A stretch of 56,187 bases of DNA from Chromera velia (lineage: Eukaryota > Sar > Chromeraceae): positions 1 to 56,187 of the forward strand of contig JAHBMJ010000123.1 of assembly GCA_018398765.1 (NCBI GenBank), written 5' to 3'. Below are positions 32,336 to 42,839 of this stretch, piece after piece. The first letter of the stretch is position 1. Every line of letters begins with the position of its first letter. A model generated the notes under the pieces. The model was not told where the DNA came from. It searched no databases and saw only the letters and a program-made list of their open reading frames with translations. The position numbers and the translations under genes are program-made.

Positions 32336-33126
32336 ACTCCAGATCAACCATAGGAAGCCTTCTTGGGGGTAGTTACAGGTTACAAGGTTACAAAGGGTTT
32401 GGTTATAAAGTGAAAGGGACACATCGTTTTTCGTCAGTTTCTCATATAACCTCAATCAACAGAAGATATTTTCAATATTTTTAGACATAACCTGATGAGA
32501 TTGATCGATTGGGACCACTTTTGAAGTAAGGGTAACATTACAGGGAGGTATACCCTTATGTATAGGGGGTGTTGAAACCTGTAACCCAATATAAGTGCCA
32601 GGCCCTAGACTTAGACTTAGGGTAAGACCGGTTACTGCTTAAAAACTGTCAGTTCAGGAGTCAGGTATTACTAGAGCTATCAGTCAGGATGGAAGAACAG
32701 ATAAGACGTACATGCACGTATGTGGAATTAATTCTAATATTAATTCCAATATAAACACGACATTTAGGGCGCGCCTATACAACAACATAGGCATATAAAC
32801 ATAACTTAGTACTTAGCTGGAAAGAGACCTTTAGGACAATCTTACTCTTTGACTTAATTTATTTCTGCATGACTGACATAACTAGCTGGGCGATCAACTC
32901 TGACCAGAACAATTAACGTGCTATCTCCCCTTCCAAAATCTGTGTCCCCACACAGACGAGTTAATTTCATTTTTAGAGAAGACTTCTTGACAAGTTTCAT
33001 TTTCAGAGACAACGGCTGAAAAGATGAAAGAGATATGCTGAAGGAGAGAAGGATGAGAGAGGTTCAAAAAAGCATCAAACAGAGAACGGAGATAAGACAA
33101 TGGATTCACAACGCTTTCAATCAATC

Positions 33127-33330
33127 TTAAGCAGAACGACGAGCAGTCGCATGGAAGGCAGCAATCATGTCCTTCACATTTTTCAGGTTTGAAAGAGGCT
33201 CCCAGGTTGCCAGGACCATTGCCTCCTCTGCAGGGAACCCTTTCCACTGCACACGGTACTCTCTCCCTCTCCCTCTGCCCCGCACGGCGACCACTCTCTC
33301 GACTTCGAACTCTTCTTCAGCCCAGGCGGG
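33127..33330 (-). pseudogene. Chromodomain of chromovirus 2
   Basis: Encodes EEEFEVERVVAVRGRGRGRE then YRVQWKGF, TWEPLSNLKNVKDMIAAF: the classical chromodomain layout (aromatic strand, W-K-G-F/Y, T-W-E-P, N-L, C-terminal helix). In chromoviruses this domain follows the integrase and directs insertion to chromatin marks such as methylated histone H3. One extra short stretch (EEAMVLA) separates the halves. Confidence 0.9.
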
Positions 33331-33379
33331 CATACGGACAGACGGGGAATGAGTCTCCCCACTCGGCCGACGGTAGGGC

Positions 33380-34430
33380 TTACACAGCGATATGTGAATG
33401 ATAGAATGCTTCCTGCAACCAGCAGGCAAAACGACCTCCAGGTTTTTTTGAGGCAGAACGGCTTCGACCTCGAACGGACCGAACCAGACCAAATTTAGAG
33501 ACCGAATCAAGCTTCCTCACATACTCTTCCCCCTTCTCCACAGGCTGAGGCCACCACGATCGGTGCACCCAAAAATACTGCCCTACCTGAATGCTGTCAG
33601 CAGGACGACGATGGCGATTCTCATACTTGGCCATGATCCTCTGCACTGCCCTGAGCAACTCAGTTACTGCTGCGACCATCTGCCGGTGTCCATCCAGGAA
33701 GTCTTCAGCATCGAAAGACTGTTCGACTGAGGAAGGAAGGGAAAAGGAGGGAGGGGTAACTGCCCATCTGCCTAGCTGTCTGCCTGTGTTGAAAGTGCAA
33801 GGGGAAAAGAACGTCCCCTCATGTACTGAAGACTCGGAGTTGTAGGCAAACTCCATATCACAGAGAAACTCCGACCAGCGGGTCTGTTTCGTTTCAACCA
33901 GACATCGGAGGGCCTCTTCGATCGTTTGATTCATTCTCTCAGACTGCCGTGCAGTGTCATGGTGACCGGACGTAGAGAAGTCGAGTTGGGTGCCCGAAAG
34001 GACATGGAGGGTCTGCCAAAATTTCGAGACAAAACGGGGATCCCGATCGGACATAATCTGTTTCTAGTATCCTTTCTTGCACGTGACAAAGCGCCGATAG
34101 AGATGGGCAGACTGAGTCTCCTCAGCACCTATACTCCGGTGGGTGGGAACAAGAACGGCCGCTTTGATCAGCCTACATACCACCATCATGATGGTGTCAT
34201 ATCGCTCATCCCCCAAAGGCGGAAGATCAGTGAGGAAGTCAAGGCAGACTGACTCCCACGGCTATGATGGAATAAACAGGGGATGAAGCAGACCGGGGGG
34301 CAATGCGTTCGGACCTTTGCTGCGGTGGCATGGGTCATACGCCTGAATGTATATACCAACATCCCAGGGCCTCCACATCTTCGGCCATTAGTAGAGAGAC
34401 GCCATCTTCTTGTAGGTTTTGTTGATGCCC
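33380..34430 (-). pseudogene. Integrase of chromovirus 2
   Basis: The core has the second catalytic aspartate in SDRDPRFVSKFWQTL (34054) and the glutamate in HHDTARQSERMNQTIEEAL, with the correct DD35E spacing. Then come AYNSESSVHEGTFFSP and the C-terminal VGQYFWVHRSWWPQP. A frameshift precedes the chromodomain frame. The first catalytic aspartate region upstream (34130-34260) is in another frame. It is similar throughout to the integrase of retrotransposon 1, which is more degraded. Confidence 0.88.
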
Positions 34431-34782
34431 AGGTACACAGAGTGAGGGGTGCGTAGAGTGAAGAGGAGCAGTGCTCGAATGAGCGGTGGTTGAAATTCAT
34501 CAAACTCTGATGGTTGGTCCAGATTTTAGAGTCAGAGGAAAGGAAGTGTTTCCACACCTTCGCAAAATGAATGAAGGCAAGGAATTCCAACTCCCTGACT
34601 GGGTAGTTCACTTTCGTTTCCATGAGACATCGGGAGCTAAAGGCCAGAGGACGCATCCTCCCAGAAACATAGTCTCTCTGTATGGCTACTGCTCCAATGG
34701 CTTGAGCAGTCTGTGATGCGTCGGGAACGAGCGGGAACGAGGATAACTGGTTTCTTTGGGTCGGGGAGTGCGACCGTCGCAT
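34186..34782 (-). pseudogene. RNase H region of chromovirus 2
   Basis: The frame has QAIGAVAIQRDYVSGRMRPL and AFSSRCLMETKVNYPVRELE, LAFIHFAKVWKHFL, IWTNHQSLMNF: the middle and end of a Ty3/gypsy RNase H. The preceding strand with the first aspartate is displaced by a frameshift near 34730. Confidence 0.85.
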
Positions 34783-35930
34783 GATCGAGCACTGCCTTCT
34801 TTAGGCGGGGGAAAGCGGACGAATGCTTAGCCCCCCACTTGAACAGGACAGTAGTGTGTAAGAGGGAAAGGAGGGGTGTTGCGATGTGGAAGAAGCATGG
34901 GACAAACCTGTGAAACCAGTTCGCAAGCCCCAGGAACTGACGCAGGCCTGTGTGTTCCTTGGGCTCGGGGAAATCCTGCAACCCGTACAGCTTCTCGGGG
35001 GCGGGACGAACGCCCCCCTCATCGATCACTAGGCTCAAAAACTTTGCCCACTTCCTCATCCACGTACACTTTGTCACCTTCACGTAGTACTACAGTTCGT
35101 GCTCCCTCAGAAAGGAAAGAGCTCAGTCGATGTTCTCGATGTGTTCCTCCAGAGTGCGGCTGAAAACAAGAACACCATCAATAAACACAACAACACAAGA
35201 GTTAAGCAGAGGTCGAAGGCCATATGTGATGAGGCGTATACTGATGAACGGGGCATTACTCAAACCAAACGGCATGACTAGCCATTCAAAACTTCCGTAC
35301 CTGGTCACGAAAGCCGTCTTCTCTTCATCTCTGGGCCGGATGTGCAACTGATGAAAACATTGCCTTAGGTCGAGGGACAAGAAGACTTTCACACCATACA
35401 AGCGGTTGAGAAGGTCCTCAGGGTGAGGAATTAGAAACTTGTCCTTCACTGTCGCCTTCTGCCTTCTGTATGAATAGAACTGGGGGCCAGCCTGGGGCTG
35501 CATATGGGCTGGAGGAGGGGCAGATGTGCCCTTTCTCCAGGTAAGAGTCGAGCTGCTTCCTCAGTTTATCCAACTGGCCGAAAGACAGACAGTACAGAGC
35601 CCTGGCAGGCAATGTATGCCCCACTTTGAGCTTGATCTTGCATTTGATGGGTCGGTGGGGCGGGAGCCCTGGGAGTTCATCTAAGAAACGATCGTAGTAC
35701 TTTTCAAGCATGAGATGGACGCTGGGATCCACCTCTTCACTCTGCAGATGTTTTCGGAGGCCTGCAAAGGAGGGAGAGTTGATTGGATGGCTGGGAAGGA
35801 CAGAAGAGAGAGGCGGCGGGCCTCCTTGCTTCCCCCCCATCTCGATCGAATGGAGATGTGCGGTCGCCTCACACCCTCTGGAAATCCCCTCCAAACAAAA
35901 AAGGTGCAACTTCGTACTCTGCTTCTTCAT
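34783..35930 (-). pseudogene. Reverse transcriptase of chromovirus 2, active site altered
   Basis: From 35930 downward: a pre-RT region (LPGLPPHRPIKCKIKLKVGH), GHICPSSSPYAAPG, HPEDLLNRLYGVKVF, LSLDLRQCFHQLHIRPRDEE, KTAFVTRYGSFEWLVMPFGL. The active-site block reads FIDGVLVFS, the glycine codon being at 35174-35176, where FIDD is required. Then FLSLVIDEGGVRPAPEKL and the thumb. The second metal-binding aspartate is lost, so the enzyme would be dead even without the frameshifts. Confidence 0.9.
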
Positions 35931-36271
35931 CAGCCTGCGAAACTCTTTTCTACTGAAAAATTCATCCCCTCTCTCTTCTGGGTAGGCTTCACTGTCGAGC
36001 AGGTGTAGTTCTTCCCCCGACGGTGACGTGTCGGCGGGGAATATGAGGATTTTCTCCTTCTAAAAGGGTCGCGGGTTATACTTTTCACAGAACTGCATGC
36101 CCAAAATCATATTGTAGTTGTCATCTAGGTCCACCACCACGAAGTCGTGGCTGGTGTTGATTCACTATTGAACCCGTGGATCTCTATGCTGAGACCCTTT
36201 GCTTCACGATCAATCCGTGTCTGCGGCCCTCCCATAAGCCCCTCTTTACATGCTGTGGGGACCTTAAAGTC

Positions 36272-36862
36272 CTACAACTCCCATCCGTTCGACTCAGCAA
36301 CAGACTGAGCAATGAAAGACGAGTTAGTACCCGGATCAAACAGGCATCGGACCGGCACTCCACACAGCCGGCCGTGGAAATGAATCAGTTTTGCTGCCCT
36401 GCCTACAATTAAATGGGTGTAGAGAGAACGACGCTGCAGGTTCTGGTAATTTGGATGGAACTGGGGCCAGAGACCCAGTGGAAGATCAACCGGACACTGT
36501 GGCATCGGCTGCCAAGCGGGTGTCAAACTGAAGGCTGCATTGGGAATGGGGGAATTATGCCCAAGTCCTGAGAGAATGACGAGAGCTATCTGCTGATCGG
36601 GCCCTTCGGTCTCCATATACCTGAAGTTCCGATTTGCAGGGCGGTGGGGTACATTGCCGTTGTGGAACGGCTGCTGCTGTTACTGTGGATGTGTGAAGCC
36701 TCGATTCTGGTAGGAAACAAGGCGGTCGGTCACCCTCGGATACCTGTCGGCTCTATGGCCCTGCTGATAGCATATGAAACACCTGTTCTCTCTGATATGT
36801 CTCTGTACCTGGTCATGCATCAAGGCATATAGACGGGTTAATCGGTCGATTTTCATTGGCAC
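36272..36862 (-). pseudogene. Gag zinc knuckle and protease of chromovirus 2
   Basis: 36862-36680 encodes CFICYQQGHRADRY, a C-x2-C-x4-H-x4-C knuckle whose last cysteine has become tyrosine. 36616-36272 encodes LIHFHGRLCGVPVRCLFDPG then TNSSFIAQSV, the retropepsin active-site strand with D-P-G-T in place of D-S/T-G-A. Confidence 0.8.
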
Positions 36863-37670
36863 TGGACCATCAGTGTTGCGTTATTGCACATGTGCCCCCA
36901 TATTGATGCATGCACCTGCGCAGCCCTTATCAAGTTGCTCTTGCAATTTCCATGGCTGTGGCGAGAACTGACTATACTGACAATTGAAACTTTTATACTA
37001 GAAAGTGACTTTTAATTTTTTATATATCACACTAAATTTTATATAAAAAACTAAGTCTTTAAAGCACTTAGAATGATTCTATTTATTGTTCTTTACCTGC
37101 ATGAAAGTATGAACAACTTTTAAAGATAAGGTTTAATGGGTTTGGGGTGTGTATGTTGGAAATTGTTGGACGTGAGTGAGGTGAAAGAGTTATAGTATGT
37201 TGATATGTCGGGGAGTGATTGCAGACTCTGCAGGCATGTGACAATGCGTAATGTAATGCACAAACAAGCTAACTTTTACTTCTAATGGAATACGCCAAAT
37301 CCGTATACTGATGTGGGGAGGGAGTACACAGGCTGTGACACAGCGGGCAACCCCCATGAAAGGTAAGAATGAATGTCCGCAAACAGATCTGCCGATTTGA
37401 CACCCACAGAAAACAGTTTAACCAAACAAATATTGAGCACTATGACCGTGCAAGAGGTAATTGCTTAGCTTCTGAAAGCCTAATCGATTCATGGCCTCTA
37501 GCTAGAGGGCCTTGCCCACGACCGGCCATCATAGCGTTCTTGTTTTTTCTGGGTGAGGCCCGGTACTCGCCACTGGGTCTTAGTCCACCCAAGAGCCCTA
37601 GTACCTCCAAATTCTCATGCAAACAAGAGCTGCGCCTCACTCCCACAACTTCAGATCACCCGAGGTTACC

Positions 37671-37904
37671 AACCTCCCTGAATCTAAGTATCATTTGAAA
37701 AAATATAATCAAGATCATCTCTATCTGCGGCATCTTTTTTCAAGAGACCATCCACGCCTGCGGCGTAGATGGTCAAGACACCGTTCAGATATGCGGTTTT
37801 GGCTTTTAAGGCACCATAAATGATCCACGCCTGCGGCGCGGACTTTCAAGCTTATCTAAAAATGCGGTATGAACTTTTAAGTAGTAGTTAGGTTCAGGGA
37901 GGTC
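37671..37904. mobile_element. hAT-like non-autonomous element, family A copy 3 (short)
   Basis: 234 bp with ends ACCTCCCTGAATCTAAG and the complement of ACCTCCCTGAACCTAAC. It is flanked by AGGTTACC (37663-37670) and AGATTACC (37905-37912), an 8-bp duplication with one mismatch. It keeps the subterminal CACGCCTGCGGCG-type palindromes and the TATCTAAAAATGCGG word of copies 1 and 2 but lacks their ORF, so it is a deletion derivative of MITE size. Confidence 0.85.
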
Positions 37905-38390
37905 AGATTACCAGCCGTAATGCTTCCTCACAAAACCCAAGCACCGACAAACGGTCCTCCGAGAAAGGCTCAGTCTGACCTGCAGCACAGATATGCAAAA
38001 AATTCATAAAGTGGCTCACCTTCTGGCTACCCAGAGCTGGCCCCCTCATCCAGAAAGCCTTTCCAGCTCCTCATCTAGAGCTTGTTAGAGCGTAATAGAA
38101 TGGGCCTCTATCCATAAAATCTCGTTGTCAAGCGTTCCATTAGATTGTATTGGAAAGCTTGAAAATAACAAAATCGTGTGCAGCTTGTTATTCCAGAACC
38201 TCATTTTTAGAGGGGTTATAGATTGTGGAGTTTTGTCCCCCTCCGGTATCTGTATTGGTTGGACAACTCTGGTTGCTTGTGGAAGTGGTTGCTTTGGTGC
38301 AAAGGAGTTGTCCGACAACTAAAAGGGTTGCCGGACTGGTTTGGATCGCTCAATCAGGTCAGTTTGTTTTGTATCGTTCTACCAGCAACA

Positions 38391-38618
38391 AAGGAGGGTG
38401 GACCCTCTCGCAGGGGTACGAAACGACCCAATTTGGTACCCCTGGTGGAGGGGGGGGTCCGACCTCCTCTGTAGGTTTGTGTCCAAAATGTGTCTAGGAG
38501 TGTTTCCTAGACACATTTTGGACGCAAACCTGTAGAGCAGGTCGGACCCCCCCCCTCCATCAGGGGTACTAAATTGGGTCGTTTTGTACCCCTGCGACAG
38601 GGTCCACCCCCCCTTCCC
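38391..38618. repeat. Long hairpin (inverted repeat, 7-nt loop)
   Basis: Arms of about 108-113 bp (38391-38498 and 38506-38618) pair almost perfectly around the loop AGTGTTT at 38499-38505. Arms contain GACCCTSTCGCAGGGGTAC, CCCAATTTGGTACCCCT and the central GTCCAAAATGTGTCTAGG. Near-perfect pairing suggests a recent foldback element or strong selection for structure. Confidence 0.9.
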
Positions 38619-38984
38619 AATAAGGGAATTAAAAAAATCTTGTTTGCAGAGATGAGCCTTCTTGGTGCATGCAAAAGGCTTTATACGATGTCTGTGAGTG
38701 TTCTTATATGGCTGCAACCTGGCCATTATGGTTTCTGAATGACTGACTGGTCTGTCTTTGGCAAGGCACAAAACTGCCGTCTCCCTTTGCATATGTTGTT
38801 CATCCCTGCCCCCCTCCTCTGCTCTTTGCAGGTCGTGGGTCTCCTTTAGGAGATGCTTGTTTTGTGTCCCAGTGCTTCTTCAACTCCTCCAGAGCTAGGT
38901 CTTTGCATTTTTGTTAAGGCCGCAGTCTTCAGACTGCAAAAGGGAGCAGCGCCCCTACGTACCGAGCCTGTGTTTTTTTCTACC

Positions 38985-39690
38985 TGCCTGACTGCCTCCG
39001 AAATTTTACCCTTTTTACCTGCTTGACTGCCCTCTAGCTTTTGGCCTTTCTGTCTGGCTAAATGCCTTCTCAATTTTAGCCTTTCCGCCCACCCTATTGC
39101 CTTCCTAATTTCGGCCTTCGCCGCGCTCCCAATTTTGGTCTTCCTGCCTGCCCGATTGCCTTCCCAATTTCGGCCTTCTTGCCTGTTTGACGGCCTTCCA
39201 GAGTTTTGCATTCCTGCCATGCTGACTGCTTTCCCATTTCGGCCTTCTTGCCTGCCTGACTGCCCTCCAAATTTCGGTCTTTCTGTCTGCCTCAATGCTT
39301 TCTAAATTTCGGCCTTTCTGTCTGCCTGACTGACTTTGCAATTTCGGCTTTCCTGCCTATCCGGTTGCCTTCCTAATTTCGGCTTTCCTGCCTGCCTGAT
39401 TGCTTTCCCTATTTTGGCCTTCTTTCCTGCCCAAGTTTCCTCCTAACGCTTCCTAATTTTGGTCATTCTGCTTGCCCGATGGCCTTCCCAATTTTGTTCT
39501 TCGTGCTGGCCCAACTGTCTTCCCAAGTTCGGCCTTCTTATATGTCTGACTGCCTCCCAGAGTTCGTTCTTTCTGCCTACATGCCTGCTTTCCAATTTTT
39601 GTCTTCTTGGCGGCCTGATTGCCTTCCCAATTTCGGCCTTCCTGCCCGTCCGATTGCTTTCCCAATTTCAGTCTTCCTGCTTTCATATAT
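38985..39690 (-). repeat. 36-bp tandem repeat array (12-residue repeat on the minus strand)
   Basis: Degenerate units of about 36 bp such as CCTGCCTGATTGCCTTCCCA followed by ATTTCGGCCTTC, roughly 19 copies. In one minus-strand frame a unit reads about QAGKKTKIGKAV-like, and two frames of 149 and 77 codons stay open. It is repetitive and lies in a mobile element; coding is unproven. Confidence 0.85.
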
Positions 39691-40220
39691 CATTCTGATA
39701 CAAATTAAAGATACAAGTTGTGTTTACATACATGCTTTTATGTGTATTCTGGCGATTTGACTGACTTTCTGTTTGTGTGCACATATTTCTGCAGGTGGCG
39801 TTCACGGGTGTGTTTGATATATACTGAGATGCCCCCCCCCTCCCCCTGACACGCCCGCCGTTGAGCAGTGCCTCATATGAATTGAAAACAAAAGAGTTAT
39901 GATCATGAGAAGAAATGCTTCAATCAGATCGATTCAGAGCCATTCAGATGCCTTTCTTATTATGTTTTTGTCTTAGCATTAATTTACAATGATAGGTACC
40001 AGATAATTTATAGTTTTGAAAAAATTTACACTCAGAGTCTATATATACATTTTTTTAATTTCATTTTTAAAACATCTTACTAAGCTTAAATAGTCTTAAA
40101 TAAATTATGAAAATCAATTAGTTTAAAGGTTAAACTATCTATTTTAATGTTGTAAAAACTAAATTTTTCAAAGTTACTTTCCAGTACAAAAGTTTCAATT
40201 ATCAGTACAGTCAGTTCGAG

Positions 40221-40490
40221 ATCCGCTGGTCTTCTTTGACGGACCTCCTTCTGTATACCGGGCGACAACCCCTTGATATAGTGAAATATGATCGACTGCA
40301 TGGTGATGTCTTCTATCTGGGACGCGAACTGAAGGAGCGTGGTATTGTAGTCGTGTACTCGCTGCTTGGGTCCGCATTTTATGGCAGCCAGCTCCTCCCT
40401 CAGCCGGTCCTGCGCGTTCGGATCTTTAAACTTCCGACGGATTGCTACTTCGAAGTCGTTCCACCCCGTGAAGGGGGAGTCACTCTCCAT
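40221..40490 (-). pseudogene. Gag N-terminal part of chromovirus 2
   Basis: Encodes FTGWNDFEVAIRRKF, DPNAQDRLREELAAIKCGPK, VHDYNTTLLQFASQI, IFHYIKGLSPGIQKEVRQRR: the retrotransposon gag domain (capsid core), W-x-x-F start and all. The frame is cut by the insertion of the 3.25-kb element and resumes on its other side at about 36961. Confidence 0.88.
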
Positions 40491-40773
40491 GATGAGATTA
40501 AGCCACAGTTTTAAGGACTGGGAAAGGTGCTACTGACGGGCGGTGTCCAGTACTTCGTGTTCAGGGACTTTCGAGAGCTAAATAAATTTCTTCACATCTC
40601 AAATCCAAGCAGGGAGTACCTTTCTGTCCCTACCGAATGTGAAGGGGTCTTTGAGTTTGGCCAATGACTTCGGTGCTGCCTAACCAACATACTGATGCTG
40701 CTGATGCTGCTACTGCTGCTGCTCCTCCAGGGCTTCATTCTTAGCATAAAGGGCCTCATTTTATCTCATTTTA

Positions 40774-40881
<108 letters not shown>

Positions 40882-40948
40882 TCATATGAAGGATGGACAT
40901 AAAGCAGGGCCCCTCCTAAGGTGGAGGAAAGAGGCTCTACTGCTACCA

Positions 40949-41285
40949 CGTAGGGAAGCCTATAGTCTGAAAATGGCTACAGACTTAGACTTAGAGTAAG
41001 ACCGCTTATTGCTTAAGAACTGTTAGTTCAGGAGTCAAATATTACCAGAGCTATCAGTCAGGATGGAAGAGCAGACAAGACGTGTATGCATATATGTGGA
41101 ATTAATTCTAATATTAATTTCAATACAGACACAACATTTAGGGCGCGCCTATACAACAACATAGACATGTGAACATAACTTAGTGCTTGGCTGGAAAGAG
41201 ACCCTTAGGACAATCTTACTCCTTGACTTAATTCATTTCTGCATGACTGACATGACTAGCCAGGCAATCAACTCCGGCCAGAACA
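40949..41285 (-). repeat. Right (5') LTR of chromovirus 2
   Basis: 337 bp, uninterrupted, includes the GGGCGCGCCTATACAACAAC block also found at 32768-32787. The inner end has CG where the left copy has CA. It preserves the empty target site of hAT-like family C. Confidence 0.9.
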
Positions 41286-41842
41286 AGCAACTCCATTGTA
41301 ATATAAAGAATATGATGTTTGATTATGTTCGAGGTGTCTTCCAGGGACTCTTCCTATCAGAACTTAGTCATCATTTGCGATACATGGTAATGAACAAAAA
41401 GAAGATAAAAAACTGGGAATCGAAGGAGTCTCACCTAATTCGAACTTGATTCGGAGTATGCACATAGTATTGTGGGATCCTAGGATGTCAAGTTATGTCA
41501 GGATCCTTAGAGCTATAGTGTGCATATAACGAGTAAGCTTGTGTCCCCAGCCGGCTCCATACAATTAATACAATCATATACATGCAGTCAGCAATTAGCC
41601 AAGTCTCTGCCTAGGTCTCTGTATGAGAGCTTGTAGGAAAGTATCTGGAAGTAACAACCTTGCATGACAGAACTTCTTATACCCTATGAGCCCTGTACGC
41701 TACTCTAGCCACTGCTGCATACCTGCTATCCTACGGTGTATATACACGATGCACGTCTGATTAACTTGCTAATGTACACACACGGATATATATGTGCCGC
41801 CCAGGAGCTTAGCGCTCGAACTAGGGTTAGCCATCCTCTAAT

Positions 41843-41874
<32 letters not shown>

Positions 41875-42700
41875 ATGTAATTACTTCCAAATGATGATCA
41901 GCGTTTTTGTCATGCAATTCTAAATCGTTCCTTAGTTGGATGGTGATAAGGTGACGACACTTATACATACATGTGCCACTGCATGGGGGGGATGATGATT
42001 GAGGGTTTTGTTATGCATGTCACGTCCCCATATTAAGGGAATATGGGATTTTTATCTGAATAAAAATCTACTGGCTCAGACTGACCCAGCGGTCAGACCG
42101 AGGTTCACCGTTTCCCCACGGATCGCGCTTAGAGTGGTCTTATTCTGTTTTTGACACGTCATTAAGCCTTACGGTGACGTTTGTTTGGATGGCGGACACC
42201 TCCGGAGAGCTATAGACGTCTTTCACGCTTTTTTGGCTTTTTTTTCTTCCTCCAGCCTGCTCTGAGGTTAGCCGGGCTCTGCTAAGGGACGGACATGAGG
42301 AACAACCGTTAGCATTGTCTCATCAAAAGGGGTGTCCACTACCTGCATGCACCTTTTGACCTTCTTTTGACTCTCTTCCGGGGAGTCGGACTCAAAAAAG
42401 CCCTTCGTCAAGCAACAGTAGACGAGACGGCGTTACTGAGATTGACGGTCTTGACGGTCTTGCAGCTGAATCGGCTCAAGAGTGCCCTGCTTTTCTCTTC
42501 ACTCCTTCACACGCTTACACTTCTGTATCTGCCTGCAGAGTTTGGCACTGCGCCCCCCTCCTTCCTATCTCCGACTGGTCAGTCCTTCCTTCAATGGGCC
42601 TGGCTGACCCATAAAGTCTGGGCAGGGGTCCCCATCTCTTTTTTTCTTTATCGAAGCTTCATTTTCTGCTCTGTGCTTGCCTGTGTGTAGACTTTGGGTG
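41286..42700. other. Stretch without a recognisable gene
   Basis: Includes an eightfold (CTAA)n run at 41843-41874 and, near 41990-42060, a GATTGAGGGTTTT...CGTCCCCATAT segment related to 46178-46225. No exon with splice signals recognised. Open frames at 42367-42690 are not convincing. Confidence 0.45.
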
Positions 42701-42839
42701 CTGGTTGTGCCCCCGTTCCGGACCATGCCCCCCCCTTCCTGTCTCCAACTTGTTAGTCCTAGCTTCCTGCATGAATGCTTGCACCTCACTGCCTCTCCTC
42801 TTTGCCTCCATCTGTCTGCATGAATGCTTGCACCTCACT

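Larger units (their letters stand above)
30527..32608. mobile_element. hAT-like non-autonomous element, family C
   Basis: 2082 bp starting CTAGGGGGGGGCACT and ending with the complement of CTAGGGCCTGGCACT. It is flanked by a perfect 8-bp duplication ACTTAGAC (30519-30526 and 32609-32616); the intact site exists once in the right LTR near 40983. The inverted ends extend discontinuously inward for about 380 bp (GGTTACAGG words; AGGAAGSCTTCTTGGGGGTA at both ends). Palindromic GGCGCC-TTC-GGCGC-type units with GGGCTTTG spacers fill 32110-32335 and occur at 30940-30965. No transposase was found. Confidence 0.88.
30485..32911 (-). repeat. Left (3') LTR of chromovirus 2, interrupted
   Basis: 30485-30526 plus 32617-32911 equals 337 bp, exactly the length of the right LTR 40949-41285, with scattered substitutions. 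The interruption is a hAT-like element and one 8-bp target copy. Confidence 0.88.
36966..40216. mobile_element. 3.25-kb inverted-repeat DNA element in gag of chromovirus 2
   Basis: The left end starts AACTGACTATACTGACAATT and the right end is the complement of AACTGACTGTACTGATAATT; the match extends about 45 bp with few differences. It is flanked by CGAG (36962-36965 and 40217-40220), a 4-bp (possibly 5-bp) duplication. Removing the element and one CGAG puts the two gag segments back in one reading frame, as in retrotransposon 1. It contains a family A hAT-like element (37671-37904), a 228-bp hairpin and a 36-bp tandem repeat array. No transposase recognised. Superfamily not assigned. Confidence 0.85.

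Noticed and set aside
37493-37650. GC-rich, structured-looking segment that could be an RNA gene
   Set aside because: No match to 5S rRNA, tRNA boxes or spliceosomal RNA motifs that I could recognise. It lies inside a mobile element.
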